A stretch of DNA of 64,000 nucleotides from the NCBI RefSeq assembly GCF_009295825.1, contig NZ_WHKF01000001.1:1-64000 (forward strand), read 5' to 3'. The notes beneath the pieces were generated by a model. That model did not search any database. It had not been told where the DNA came from and saw only the letters and a list, made by a program, of their open reading frames with translations. Source of the DNA: Marinifilum sp. N1E240 (GTDB lineage: Bacteria; Bacteroidota; Bacteroidia; Bacteroidales; Marinifilaceae). Below, in pieces: positions 46,620 through 56,133 of this stretch. The position numbers and the translations under genes are program-made. Each line of letters begins with the position of its first letter. Position 1 is the stretch's first letter.

Positions 46620-48200
46620 TTAATATAATGGACTTAAACCTTCTTCTTCCATGATCCACTTTTGATCTAACATGTCAAAATCCCAGGTGTTTGTTACGTT
46701 ATCGATATCATGGATAATTTTGCCCATTGAATCATCAAAGTAAACTACTTTTCCTTCAGGAACTTTAACTGTGATATGAAGCCTTTGATTTCTCCACTTA
46801 TTTTCTTCTCCTAATGTGAAAAATCTGTCGAAAACGATTAAAGAGTCGTTTTGTATCCATTTGTAATCTATTCCTTTTGCATTGTCTAATGCACTTGATC
46901 TTGAACTTCCTCTGGCTTTTTTTCTGAGTTTAATCTCAAAGTTATCCGAGTAACTTCTTTCGATATCAAGAGTTGGCTCACCAACAATCATTTCTTCTTC
47001 GCCATTAATATAAACTTTAACCTGATCAAAGTCGATGTGTCCTTCGAACCAATCGTCACCAATATTATTGGTTGTTTTTAGGTAAAGCGTATCACTTGTT
47101 ATAGCTTTTACATCATGAGTTTCGGCATACCGAGTGCTGCTATGCATGTAGCCTTTTACTTGAGAAAAGCTAAGACTGATTAATAAGATGATTCCTGTAA
47201 GCCAAACTGCCAAGGCTGTAAAACCAATAATTTTATTGTTGGTTTTAAAGTTGAAAAGTAATTTGATTCCTGCAAAAATCAACAACATTAAAGGAATGGC
47301 AATTACAGTTATTATGCCAATTGTAAATAGCGTGATACTGGTTCCGTCGAGGAATAGTTTAGGAAACATTGCTCCAGGAAAATGAAAATCAGCAAAAGGT
47401 CCAAAGAAGCTATGTGCGAAAATCATTGAGCCAATAAAGCTAATTAATGATACAAATCCTGCAAAAATAAATCCTACACCTAATAGTATAATTACCACTT
47501 TAAGCAGCAAACGAAGAGCAGATCCTAGGAAGTCTATCGCACGATCGAAGCCATCCTTTACTTGTGGTCCGTTTTTCTCTCGCATTTTATCGAAGTTTTC
47601 TTTTACATCTTTGTATTCATCTTTAATTGACTCTTCGATATTGGAAATGTTGACCTTTTTGCCCTTCATCTCCAGCTTTTGAGTTGTTGTAATGGCTTTG
47701 GGTACAACAATCCAAAGTATAATGTATAAAATGAATGAGAATCCATATCCGACTATGAAAAATAGTGCAAAAAGCAATCGAATAAAAACAACGTCGATTC
47801 CAAAATATGCTGCTAATCCGCTGGATACACCACCTAAAACTCTGTGATCAGGATCTCTATACAAACGTCTCTTTTTCTTTCCGTTTGGTTGCGCGCTGGT
47901 TGTTGAAGTAGTTTCTTGTTCGCTACTTTCATCATCGGTTGCGAAAATTTCCTCTGGATTACCCATAATAGAAATTACTTCTTCAACCATTTCAACATTT
48001 ACCACCTGACCTTTAGAGCTTAATTTCTCTTGGAAGATTTCAGCAATCCTTGCTTCAATATCTGTTATAATTTCTCTGCCTTCTTCTCCGGAACCATAGT
48101 GTTGGTTCAGAGTGCGCAGATAGCTTTGTAGTTTATCAAAAGCATCTTCATCAATGTGAAATATACTTCCGCTTATATTTATCGTTAATGTCTTTTTCAT
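46620..48200 (-). CDS. PspC-domain membrane protein with C-terminal adhesin-like domain
   Basis: 526 residues. The N-terminal region (TLTINISGSIFHIDEDAFDK, with ITDIEARIAEIFQEKL) is a small alpha/beta unit seen in this group. Next comes a PspC domain (DHRVLGGVSSGLAAYFGIDV, then FRIDVVFIRLL-like helix), four or so membrane helices at about 230-360, and a beta-rich C-terminus with DUF4097/DUF2807-like features (LKTTNNIGDDWFEGHIDFDQ). It is likely an inner-membrane stress sensor or protector. Its position 19 bases after PadR indicates direct control. Confidence 0.85.
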   Translation of the reverse strand: MKKTLTINISGSIFHIDEDAFDKLQSYLRTLNQHYGSGEEGREIITDIEARIAEIFQEKLSSKGQVVNVEMVEEVISIMGNPEEIFATDDESSEQETTSTTSAQPNGKKKRRLYRDPDHRVLGGVSSGLAAYFGIDVVFIRLLFALFFIVGYGFSFILYIILWIVVPKAITTTQKLEMKGKKVNISNIEESIKDEYKDVKENFDKMREKNGPQVKDGFDRAIDFLGSALRLLLKVVIILLGVGFIFAGFVSLISFIGSMIFAHSFFGPFADFHFPGAMFPKLFLDGTSITLFTIGIITVIAIPLMLLIFAGIKLLFNFKTNNKIIGFTALAVWLTGIILLISLSFSQVKGYMHSSTRYAETHDVKAITSDTLYLKTTNNIGDDWFEGHIDFDQVKVYINGEEEMIVGEPTLDIERSYSDNFEIKLRKKARGSSRSSALDNAKGIDYKWIQNDSLIVFDRFFTLGEENKWRNQRLHITVKVPEGKVVYFDDSMGKIIHDIDNVTNTWDFDMLDQKWIMEEEGLSPLY

Positions 48201-48219
48201 CTGTATAAGGTTTTGAGTC

Positions 48220-48543
48220 TTACTTTTTAATGGTTGTTACAGCATCTACCAATTCTTGCCAGGAATTGTCGAGTTCTTTTAAGAAATCGTTGCCGACTTC
48301 GGTGCTGGTATAATATTTTCGTGGAGGTCCTTGAGTTGATTCCTCCCAACGGTAACTCAATAAACCGGCATTTTTTAGCCTGGTAAGTAAAGGGTAAAGT
48401 GTTCCTTCCACCACAATCATCTTGGCTTCTTTTAACTCCTTAATGATATCCGATGCATATGCATCGCTTTTTGAAAGAATGGAAAGAATACAATATTCCA
48501 GCACTCCTTTTCGCATTTGGGCTTTAGTGTTTTCTATCTTCAT
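48220..48543 (-). CDS. PadR family transcriptional regulator
   Basis: 107 residues. MRKGVLEYCILSILSKSDAYASDIIKEL then VEGTLYPLLTRLKNAGLLSY with the wing TQGPPRKYYTSTEVGNDFL: the standard short PadR winged helix. It usually represses its own operon and neighbouring membrane-protein genes. Lies between the secreted hypothetical gene and the PspC gene, 14 bases after the former. Confidence 0.95.
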   Translation of the reverse strand: MKIENTKAQMRKGVLEYCILSILSKSDAYASDIIKELKEAKMIVVEGTLYPLLTRLKNAGLLSYRWEESTQGPPRKYYTSTEVGNDFLKELDNSWQELVDAVTTIKK

Positions 48544-48557
48544 AGTTGGAATATTTA

Positions 48558-48998
48558 TTAAATTCTAGATCTAATGTTTCCCGGATTATTTCGGAATGTT
48601 TTAGGTCTTTTCTTTTGTGTTATAATTGTCGACGTATTTTTTTTAGTATTTGTACTGTCTTGGCAAAATTCACATTTCGGTTTTGTTTCCTCAATGATAT
48701 TTGAAGGTTCATTTTCTACACTATCTAGTGTGCAGCTTAGAATATCCTTGCAAACTGCAATGTTTTCTTTAAGCAATAAAAATCCTTGATCAAAATATCC
48801 ACTTTCAGAATTTGATTCTGAAGTAAGTGAATTATCACTAGTGAATGTTTGTGTTGTGAAATTCACAATAGGTGAAAGAATTCGGTTTACATTGTTATTG
48901 ATATTCCACACCTGTGCTTTCGATTCAAAAGACATTGACATCATAATTGTAATCATTAGAATGATTTTCAGTAGTTTGTCTGTTTTTGAATTTTTCAT
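48558..48998 (-). CDS. Hypothetical secreted protein
   Basis: 146 residues from ATG 48998 (MKNSKTDKLLKIILMITIMM), a signal peptide ending near SKAQ. A longer frame to 49088 would start upstream of the predicted promoter. The mature part is polar, with NITTQTFTSDNSLTSESNSES-like low complexity, four cysteines (CKDILSC and CEFC), and a basic tail (KKRPKTFRNNPGNIRSRI). The family was not recognised. First gene of the PadR operon by promoter position. Confidence 0.65.
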   Translation of the reverse strand: MKNSKTDKLLKIILMITIMMSMSFESKAQVWNINNNVNRILSPIVNFTTQTFTSDNSLTSESNSESGYFDQGFLLLKENIAVCKDILSCTLDSVENEPSNIIEETKPKCEFCQDSTNTKKNTSTIITQKKRPKTFRNNPGNIRSRI

Positions 48999-49043
48999 TT
49001 TGTAATTTTTATAATACTGGTCGTAACATATAATCTTGTTATA

Positions 49044-49075
49044 CAAATATACGTACAAAAAAAGGTAATATGCAA
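49044..49075 (-). promoter_or_regulatory. Promoter of the PadR-PspC operon
   Basis: On the minus strand, TTG (49073-49075), 21 bases, then TATATTTG (49044-49051). The expected RNA start is near 49038, leaving a leader of about 40 bases before 48998. Confidence 0.75.
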
Positions 49076-49153
49076 TACATAGTACCATATTTATTTTTAA
49101 AATAGATCTAATTTCCTGAGAATCAGAAATAAAATTTCTAAAAATATTTACAC

Positions 49154-49161
49154 TATATTTG
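49154..49161 (+). promoter_or_regulatory. Candidate -7 box of the ferredoxin gene
   Basis: TATATTTG, 45 bases before ATG 49207. No clear -33 element. Confidence 0.45.
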
Positions 49162-49206
49162 AAATCTATTAAGAAATACTATTAATTGAGAATGATTTTA
49201 TTTAAA

Positions 49207-49428
49207 ATGAAGAAAATTATTCACCGTAAAGAGAAGTGTATTGGGTGTAGCTATTGTGTAGAAATAGCTCCTGAATTTTGGAAAATGAATGTTGAGAATG
49301 GGAAATGCGATTTGATTGGTTCCAAAAAAATAAAGAAAGATTTTGTGTTGGAAATTTTCGAAGATGAATTGGATAAGAATGAGAGAGTAGCTCAATTGTG
49401 TCCTACAAATTGTATTAAAATAGTATAG
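49207..49428 (+). CDS. Single-cluster 4Fe-4S ferredoxin
   Basis: 73 residues from ATG 49207 (MKKIIHRKEKCIGC). CIGCSYC near the N-terminus and CPTNC near the C-terminus supply the four ligands of a single 4Fe-4S cluster, as in clostridial-like monocluster ferredoxins. An electron carrier of unknown partner. No neighbouring redox gene. Confidence 0.92.
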   Translation: MKKIIHRKEKCIGCSYCVEIAPEFWKMNVENGKCDLIGSKKIKKDFVLEIFEDELDKNERVAQLCPTNCIKIV

Positions 49429-49555
49429 AGTTTATAACCTATTACCCAAATTTACTAATTTCTACTTGGCTATTCCTTTAGCAATTGAAGTTGCATGTTT
49501 TTCTATTTTGGGATGGAAGTGCCAGTGAAGTAAAATATATTACTTTATAATATAC

Positions 49556-49591
49556 AAAAAGAGCGACACCAATTTTGGATGTCGCTCTTTT
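49556..49591. terminator. Terminator between ferredoxin and typA
   Basis: GAGCGAC (49561-49567) / GTCGCTC (49581-49587), extended by A-T pairs; A-tract before and T-run after, so it works in both directions. It is 36 bases past the typA stop. Confidence 0.8.
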
Positions 49592-49627
49592 ATATTTTAG
49601 ATTCTATTGATAGAAATCAATATTCTA

Positions 49628-51424
49628 TTATTTTGCAGCTCTTTTACGATCTGTTTCTTTCAAGAAAATTTTTCTTAAACGAATATTGTTAGGAGTAACC
49701 TCAACATATTCATCACCTTGAATGTACTCCAAAGCTTCTTCAAGTGAGTGAATAATTGGAGGAGCTAATCTAATTTTGTCATCAGTACCTGAGGTACGCA
49801 TGTTGGTTAGTTTTTTAGTTTTGGTAACATTCAATACCAAATCACCAGCACGGTTATTTTCACCAATTACCTGTCCTTCGTAAATTTCAGTAGTTGGAGC
49901 AACAAAGAAGCTACCTCTATCCTGTAGTTTACCCAATGCATAAGCAAATGTAAGTCCAGTTTCCATAGCAATTAATGAACCATTAATACGTCCGGGAATT
50001 ACACCTTTATGTGGTTGGTATTCTAAGAATCGGTGAGAAATTACTGCTTCACCTGCTGTTGCGGTTAACATCTGATTTCTTAAACCAATGATACCACGTG
50101 AAGGAATGTGGAATTCAAGGTGAATACGATCAGCCTTACGCTCCATTGTTAACATTTCACCTTTACGCTGAGTTACAATTTCAATTGCTTTCCCTGAAAC
50201 CTCTTCTGGTAGGTCAATATATAATACCTCAATTGGCTCACATTTTTCACCACCAATTTCCTTAATGATAACCTGTGGCTGTCCAACCTGGATCTCATAT
50301 CCTTCACGTCTCATTGTTTCAATTAATACAGACAAGTGAAGAACACCACGACCATATACGATATATGAATCGGCTGAATCAGTTTTTTCAACTCTAAGTG
50401 CTAAGTTCTTTTCTAGTTCCTTATTTAAACGATCGATAAGGTGACGAGAAGTTACATATTTACCATCTTTTCCGTAGAATGGAGAATTGTTAATGGTAAA
50501 TAACATACTCATTGTTGGTTCATCAATGGCAATAGGCTCTAAAGCTTCTGGGTTTTCAAGATCACAAATTGAATCTCCAATATCAAAACCTTCAATTCCT
50601 ACTAATGCACAAAGTTCACCAGATTTTACCGACTGAACTCTTTCTTTACCAAGACCGGTAAATACATGTAGTTCTTTGATACGGGATTTTTTAAGGCTTC
50701 CGTCAGGCTTAGCCAAGTTTACATCCATACCTTCACGAAGTTCACCTCGGTGAACACGCCCTACAGCAATACGACCAACGTAGGCTGAATAGTCAAGAGA
50801 TGTAATTAACATTTGAGGAGTACCTTCAATTGTCTTTGGCTCAGGAATAAATTCAATAACTGCATCAAGAATTGCTGTAATGTCAGTAGTTGGTTTCTTC
50901 CAATCTTTCGACATCCATCCTTGTTTAGCAGAACCGTAAATAGTTGGGAAATCCAACTGTTCTTCAGTTGCTTCCAAATTGAACATCAACTCAAAAACTT
51001 GTTCCTGTACTTCTTCCGGACGACAATTTGGCTTATCAACCTTATTTACTACAACAACAGGTTTAAGACCTAAAGCTAATGCCTTTGATAATACGAATCG
51101 AGTTTGAGGCATGGTTCCTTCAAATGCATCAACCAAAAGCAATACACCATCAGCCATATTTAATACACGCTCAACTTCTCCACCAAAGTCGGAGTGACCA
51201 GGAGTATCAATAATGTTGATTTTTACATCCTTGTACTCAAGAGAAACGTTCTTTGACAAGATGGTAATTCCACGTTCTCTCTCCAAGTCGTTGTTATCCA
51301 GGATTAAATCCCCAGGATTCTCATTCTTTCTAAAAATGTTGCTGTGCATTATCATTTTATCAACCAAAGTAGTTTTACCATGGTCAACGTGAGCAATAAT
51401 GGCAATGTTTCTTAATTTCTTCAT
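49628..51424 (-). CDS. typA: Translational GTPase TypA/BipA
   Basis: 598 residues. G1 AHVDHGKTTLVDKM, switch I/G2 ERERGITILSKN, G3 DTPGHSDFGGEVERV, G4 NKVDKP. Later EF-G-like domains and the BipA C-terminal region (TSGTDDKIRLAPP) are complete. It binds ribosomes and helps growth under stress and in the cold. Single gene with its own -7 box and terminator. Confidence 0.98.
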   Translation of the reverse strand: MKKLRNIAIIAHVDHGKTTLVDKMIMHSNIFRKNENPGDLILDNNDLERERGITILSKNVSLEYKDVKINIIDTPGHSDFGGEVERVLNMADGVLLLVDAFEGTMPQTRFVLSKALALGLKPVVVVNKVDKPNCRPEEVQEQVFELMFNLEATEEQLDFPTIYGSAKQGWMSKDWKKPTTDITAILDAVIEFIPEPKTIEGTPQMLITSLDYSAYVGRIAVGRVHRGELREGMDVNLAKPDGSLKKSRIKELHVFTGLGKERVQSVKSGELCALVGIEGFDIGDSICDLENPEALEPIAIDEPTMSMLFTINNSPFYGKDGKYVTSRHLIDRLNKELEKNLALRVEKTDSADSYIVYGRGVLHLSVLIETMRREGYEIQVGQPQVIIKEIGGEKCEPIEVLYIDLPEEVSGKAIEIVTQRKGEMLTMERKADRIHLEFHIPSRGIIGLRNQMLTATAGEAVISHRFLEYQPHKGVIPGRINGSLIAMETGLTFAYALGKLQDRGSFFVAPTTEIYEGQVIGENNRAGDLVLNVTKTKKLTNMRTSGTDDKIRLAPPIIHSLEEALEYIQGDEYVEVTPNNIRLRKIFLKETDRKRAAK

Positions 51425-51586
51425 CTTGTATCTACCTTTTTCGGACTCATTGTCCTATAAATTAGTCAACTTCTTCACAAAACTCGAAACTGTATATTAC
51501 GAGCTTTTTTTATCAAAGGCAATCATTACATTCCGAAATATGAATTTATTGTAACAGAATCGATTGCGCTGCTGAAAATGCGGCTG

Positions 51587-51594
51587 CAAAAGTA
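51587..51594 (-). promoter_or_regulatory. Candidate -7 box of typA
   Basis: TACTTTTG on the minus strand, the same octamer as at rplM. No TTG at -33. Leader would be about 160 bases. Confidence 0.45.
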
Positions 51595-52063
51595 CGGTTT
51601 ATTTTTGTGAAAAAATCCTTTTAGCCTGAATAATTTATAGGAATAAACTGATTCTTATTTCTTAGCACTTAATTAAAATTAACTTAACAGATTACTTTGC
51701 TCATTATTCTAGCTTTGAAGTGTAATTAATAAAGGAGTGATAATTTAGAATAAAAATAAGTAAGGGTAAGGGAAATAGAATAATTTGATACATCACCCAT
51801 GTAATAATGATTTCTCTATTGCGCCATTTAGGAACAGTGTTGGAATGCTTTTATAACTAAATGTTTGGGAGGAGTTATATTATGGATATTGAATAAAAAT
51901 TTGTTATCTTCCGAATCCTAATTTTTGAAAGTAAAAACTTTAAAAAAATCTTGATTTTTTAAATGAAAATCGAAAATTTTGTCCCGATTTTTTTGATGCG
52001 AATCATTTTTTCGATAAACCATTAAAAATTAAAGATGAATGGCAAATAATTCATTGTTGATTA
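51595..52063. other. Intergenic region between typA and the TonB receptor
   Basis: About 470 bases of A/T-rich DNA with no gene or strong hairpin. TTGATACATCACCC (51787-51800) weakly echoes TTGATACATTACCC near 41044, in another intergenic region. Confidence 0.5.
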
Positions 52064-52095
52064 TTTGTTAATAAGTTTTAAACAAACCATTTTTG
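52064..52095 (+). promoter_or_regulatory. Promoter of the TonB-dependent receptor operon
   Basis: TTTG (52064-52067), 20 bases, then CATTTTTG (52088-52095), one mismatch from TAnnTTTG. The expected RNA start is near 52101, with a leader of about 74 bases. Confidence 0.6.
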
Positions 52096-52136
52096 TAATC
52101 CTTTTCTTCAAGGGAAATGAAAGATGATTTTGCGGC

Positions 52137-52182
52137 AATAATGTTGCATTATTACTAACCTAACAATTCGTTTTATGAAAAA
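52137..52182 (+). promoter_or_regulatory. Receptor leader with hairpin and small-RNA complementarity
   Basis: AATAATG-TTG-CATTATT (52137-52153) is a 7-pair hairpin. Right after it, TTACTAACCTAA (52152-52163) and, 11 bases on, ATGAAAAA (52175-52182) are both exactly complementary to the predicted small RNAs at 13.1-13.6 kb. Pairing would cover the ribosome-binding region. Confidence 0.45.
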
Positions 52183-54727
52183 TGCTATGAGAAGTATTTT
52201 GACAATGGCAGCGGTTATGATGTTGTCCATTGCAGCTATTGCTCAAACCACCGTAAAGGGTGTGGTGGTAGACGGAGATTCTGGTGAAAGTTTACCAGGA
52301 GCTTCGATTGTAGTACCGGGAACAACTTCAGGTACAGTATCAGGTTTTGATGGTTCATTTGCGTTGCAATTGCCTCAAGGAGCATCAAAAATTGTTGTAA
52401 GTTTTGTGGGATTTCTAGAAAAAGAGATCGCTTTATCAGGAGCTCAGGATTTAGGAAACATTAAGTTGGAATCTGACGCTGTTGGTTTGAAAGAAGTAAG
52501 TGTTTTGGCTTCGGTTGTAACTGATCGTCAAACTCCTGTTTCTGTATCAACTATTAGTGCTGAGCTTATTGAAAACAAATTAGGATCTCAAGAATATCCT
52601 GAGATTTTGAAATCTACTCCATCTATCTATACATCGAAAGAAGGTGGTGGATTTGGTGATGCTACGGTTTATGTTCGTGGTTTTGACTCTAATAACGTTG
52701 GTGTATTAATTAACGGTATTCCTGTTAATGATATGGAAAATGGGAAAGTTTATTGGTCAAACTGGGCTGGACTTTCTGATGTTTCTAGAACAATGCAGGT
52801 TCAAAGAGGTTTAGGTGCTTCTAAGTTAGGTTTATCATCAGTTGGTGGTACAATCAATATCTTAACTAAGTCAACTGACGCTAAAAAAGGTGGTGTTGTT
52901 AAAGCTGGTATTGGTAACGATGGATACCGTAAACAATTATTTGCTGTTTCTACAGGAATGATGGATAACGGTTGGGCTGTAACTTTATTGGGTTCTCATA
53001 CTTATGGTAATGGTTACGTTAAAGGAACTGATTTTGATGCATGGTCATACTATGCAAATGTATCTAAAAAGATTAATGAGAAACACACAGTATCATTCAT
53101 GATAACTGGAGCTCCACAGTGGCACAACCAAAGAGGAAATAAGCATACTATTGAGCAGTACCGTAACAACAAGGATGAATTTAAATACAATTCAGACTAT
53201 GGTATTCGTGAAGGAAAAGTTTATGGTGGTGGATATGGTTACAATTACTATCACAAACCTCAAGCACAATTAAATCACTATTGGAATATGGATGAGGAAA
53301 CATTGTTGACTACATCTGTATATGCATCTGTTGGATCAGGTGGTGGTCGTCGTGTTTCTGGTAACAAATCTTCATGGTTAGGTGTTGATAATAAGACTGG
53401 TTTAGATAAGGATGATATCATGAGAACTCCTGATGGTTTATTGGATTTTGATGCTGTTGCAGCTCAAAATGCTACATATACTACAGAAGGTTCACAGGCT
53501 ATTATTGGTAATTCTGTAAACAATCACACTTGGGCAGGTTTACTTTCTACTTTAACTAAAAACATTAACCAATTTACTTTAACTGCAGGTCTTGATGCTC
53601 GTTACTATAAAGGTGAGCACTACAGAGAAGTTGAAGATTTATTGGGTGGTGCATTCTTTCTTGATGATTCTAATATCAATAGAGATGCTAATGCTAAATT
53701 GAAAAAGGATGATAAATACTCTTACCATAACGATGGTAAAGTTTTATATACAGGATTATTTGGTCAAGCTGAGTATGTAGCTGATAATTATTCAGGATTC
53801 TTATCGGTTGCTGCTTCAAGAAAATCTTATAAGAGAATTGATTATTTCCAGTATGCTCCAAAAGATCAGGAAACTGATTGGGAACACTTCTTCCCTTGGA
53901 ATGTAAAAGGTGGTGTAAGTTATAAGATTAACTCTATTCACTCTGTATTTGCAAATGGTGGTTACGTTCAAAGAACTCCTTATTTCACTAACGTGTTTAT
54001 TAACTACGGTAATACTGTAAACGACGATGTGAAATATGAAAAAATCGTTACTGCAGAATTAGGTTACAAGTACAGTTCTCCAAACTTTAACGCAACAGTT
54101 ACTGTTTACAGAACAAACTGGAAAGATCGTGGTTTGGTAAAAACTTATGGTGATGAAATCGCTAATATTAGTGGTCTAAATCAATTGCATAAAGGTCTTG
54201 AGGTTGAAGCTGAATACAGACCATCTAAGAAACTATCTATAAAAGGAATGTTATCAATTGGTGACTGGACTTATACTGATGATGTAAATGCTAAGATTAT
54301 CGATGAAGAAACTCGTGAGGTAACAAATGAGTTTAACGCATATCTTAAAGATGTACACGTTGGTAATTCAGCTCAAATGAGTGCTGCTCTTGCAATTAGT
54401 TACGAAGTTCTTCCAAAATTAAGAATTAGTGCGGATTACTTGTACTATGGAGATCACTATGCTGACTTTGATGCTACGAAGAGAAATGATGGTAATTTTA
54501 TTGGTGATTCATGGGAAATGCCAGAAGTTGGTATCGTAGATTTAGGTTTTAACTACAGATTTAAGATTGCTGGTTTAAATGCATCTATCTACGGTAACAT
54601 GCACAATCTATTAGATGCAGAGTATGTTTCAAAAGCTCAGGATGGTCTTAGCCATTCATCAAGTGATGCATTGGTATACTACGGTTTCGGTAGAAACTGG
54701 TCAACTGGTTTGAAAGTTAAATTCTAG
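52175..54727 (+). CDS. TonB-dependent receptor with carboxypeptidase-D-like N-domain
   Basis: 850 residues. Signal peptide (MKNAMRSILTMAAVMMLSIA), then a CarboxypepD_reg-like domain (TTVKGVVVDGDSGESLPGAS, about 25-105), a plug domain (VYVRGFDSNNVGVLINGIPV, MQVQRGLGASKLGLSSVGG) and a beta-barrel ending in WSTGLKVKF. Imports ligands across the outer membrane with TonB energy. It is shorter than typical SusC (about 1000) and has no SusD neighbour; a repeat lipoprotein follows 33 bases later. Ligand unknown. Confidence 0.93.
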   Translation: MKNAMRSILTMAAVMMLSIAAIAQTTVKGVVVDGDSGESLPGASIVVPGTTSGTVSGFDGSFALQLPQGASKIVVSFVGFLEKEIALSGAQDLGNIKLESDAVGLKEVSVLASVVTDRQTPVSVSTISAELIENKLGSQEYPEILKSTPSIYTSKEGGGFGDATVYVRGFDSNNVGVLINGIPVNDMENGKVYWSNWAGLSDVSRTMQVQRGLGASKLGLSSVGGTINILTKSTDAKKGGVVKAGIGNDGYRKQLFAVSTGMMDNGWAVTLLGSHTYGNGYVKGTDFDAWSYYANVSKKINEKHTVSFMITGAPQWHNQRGNKHTIEQYRNNKDEFKYNSDYGIREGKVYGGGYGYNYYHKPQAQLNHYWNMDEETLLTTSVYASVGSGGGRRVSGNKSSWLGVDNKTGLDKDDIMRTPDGLLDFDAVAAQNATYTTEGSQAIIGNSVNNHTWAGLLSTLTKNINQFTLTAGLDARYYKGEHYREVEDLLGGAFFLDDSNINRDANAKLKKDDKYSYHNDGKVLYTGLFGQAEYVADNYSGFLSVAASRKSYKRIDYFQYAPKDQETDWEHFFPWNVKGGVSYKINSIHSVFANGGYVQRTPYFTNVFINYGNTVNDDVKYEKIVTAELGYKYSSPNFNATVTVYRTNWKDRGLVKTYGDEIANISGLNQLHKGLEVEAEYRPSKKLSIKGMLSIGDWTYTDDVNAKIIDEETREVTNEFNAYLKDVHVGNSAQMSAALAISYEVLPKLRISADYLYYGDHYADFDATKRNDGNFIGDSWEMPEVGIVDLGFNYRFKIAGLNASIYGNMHNLLDAEYVSKAQDGLSHSSSDALVYYGFGRNWSTGLKVKF

Positions 54728-54760
54728 TAGTATTATTATCAAAATTTAAATTTAAGACAG

Positions 54761-56110
54761 ATGAAAAAATTATTATATATCGCATCATTTCTTGCATTGA
54801 CTTTCACAGCTTGTGATCCAATGGAAGATACATATGATGAATTGGATGGTTTAAGAGAGCCTTATACTCAAGATATTGAATTGACTCTTGGAGCCGAAGA
54901 TTACGCGGCTATTGGTGGTGATGCTGCTAAATATAAAAGCTTTAGCAAGTATGATTTAGCTGCTGATAATTTACCTGATTACTTCGCAGATAAATATGCT
55001 ACATTAGAAACAGGTTCTTCAGTAATGGTGACTTACGCATATTACCGTGGAGGTCTTGATTATTTGTATGATTATCTTGATTATCTAGAGGAATTGGATG
55101 CGATTACAGCTTATACTTTATCTACTGCAGATTATGATTCTATGGGAACTGATTCTGGAGAGCCAGGAAAGTATAATAACTTTTCTGACGATGCTCCTGC
55201 TGCAGATTATTTACCAGATTTCTTATTGGGTAAATATCCTGATGCGGCTGATGGTGATGAGCTAGCAGTTACTTATAAGTATTATGACGGTAGTGTTTCT
55301 GAAATTACTGAATTTTGGGCATTTGATGGTTCTGTATGGGCTAAGACTAGCAAGTCAGCTCCTGAGGTTCCAGAAGATGTAACAATTTACGAATTGGAAT
55401 CTGCTGATTATGATTCAATGGGCGCTCCTGGTAAATACAATAACTTCTCGGGATCTGATGCTCCAGAAAATTATTTGCCAACATTCTTAGGAATCAAATT
55501 TGCATATGCTGTAGAAGGTGAAAAAGTTGCAGTTTTATATAAGTATTATGCAGGTGGTGGAGTTACTGAAACAAGAGCTAAAGAATATACTCTTACAGAT
55601 GGTGTTTGGGTTGAGTATCAATCAACAATATCTATGACAGAGCAATATATCTTAACTGCAGATGGTTGGGTATTTGATCCTACTATTGTATTTACAATGG
55701 TTTCTGACGATTATCAGATGATTGTTGACTATTCTGTTGCTAACAATGGTGTAACTTCTAAGTATCCTGATTCAGAGTATTACTATGGAGCAAGTGCTAA
55801 ATATTCTAATTTTGATTTAAGATTGAAGAATAGAAATACAGAAGATTATCCAATGCCTGAATTTGATGGTTTAAGTGATGAAGATGCAATTGCATTAACC
55901 ATGGAAAGAATGAAAGAAGGCGTTGCTGCTTTATTGACTGTGAAATATCCAAATGCAGTTACTCAAGTTAGTGGTATTGATGTATTCTATTTAGTAGATG
56001 TTAAAGCTTATAAAGAAGATTTAACTGATGGATATTATACATTGAAATTCCAGTGTACTAAGTCTGGTCCAAATCCAGAATTTACTTACATCGAAGGATT
56101 ACCTGAATAA
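54761..56110 (+). CDS. Repeat-containing surface lipoprotein
   Basis: 449 residues. Lipoprotein signal with lipobox FTAC (Cys18). Three clear repeats of about 65-80 residues (starting near 44, 124 and 210) share the order 'Y.L...DYDSMG', 'GKYNNFS', 'YLPxFLxxKYP', 'V.YKYY.G'; a fourth, longer copy follows (about 310-395). Family not named with confidence. Its place right after the TonB receptor suggests it caps or feeds that receptor at the cell surface, as SusD does in other systems, but the sequence is not SusD-like. The many Tyr and Asp residues may matter for ligand binding. Confidence 0.85.
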   Translation: MKKLLYIASFLALTFTACDPMEDTYDELDGLREPYTQDIELTLGAEDYAAIGGDAAKYKSFSKYDLAADNLPDYFADKYATLETGSSVMVTYAYYRGGLDYLYDYLDYLEELDAITAYTLSTADYDSMGTDSGEPGKYNNFSDDAPAADYLPDFLLGKYPDAADGDELAVTYKYYDGSVSEITEFWAFDGSVWAKTSKSAPEVPEDVTIYELESADYDSMGAPGKYNNFSGSDAPENYLPTFLGIKFAYAVEGEKVAVLYKYYAGGGVTETRAKEYTLTDGVWVEYQSTISMTEQYILTADGWVFDPTIVFTMVSDDYQMIVDYSVANNGVTSKYPDSEYYYGASAKYSNFDLRLKNRNTEDYPMPEFDGLSDEDAIALTMERMKEGVAALLTVKYPNAVTQVSGIDVFYLVDVKAYKEDLTDGYYTLKFQCTKSGPNPEFTYIEGLPE

Positions 56111-56133
56111 TTAATTCAGAATATCATATTTGT

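Noticed and set aside
52175-56110. SusC/SusD polysaccharide utilisation locus
   Set aside because: The receptor is shorter than typical SusC, the lipoprotein has no SusD signature, and no glycoside hydrolase is nearby.
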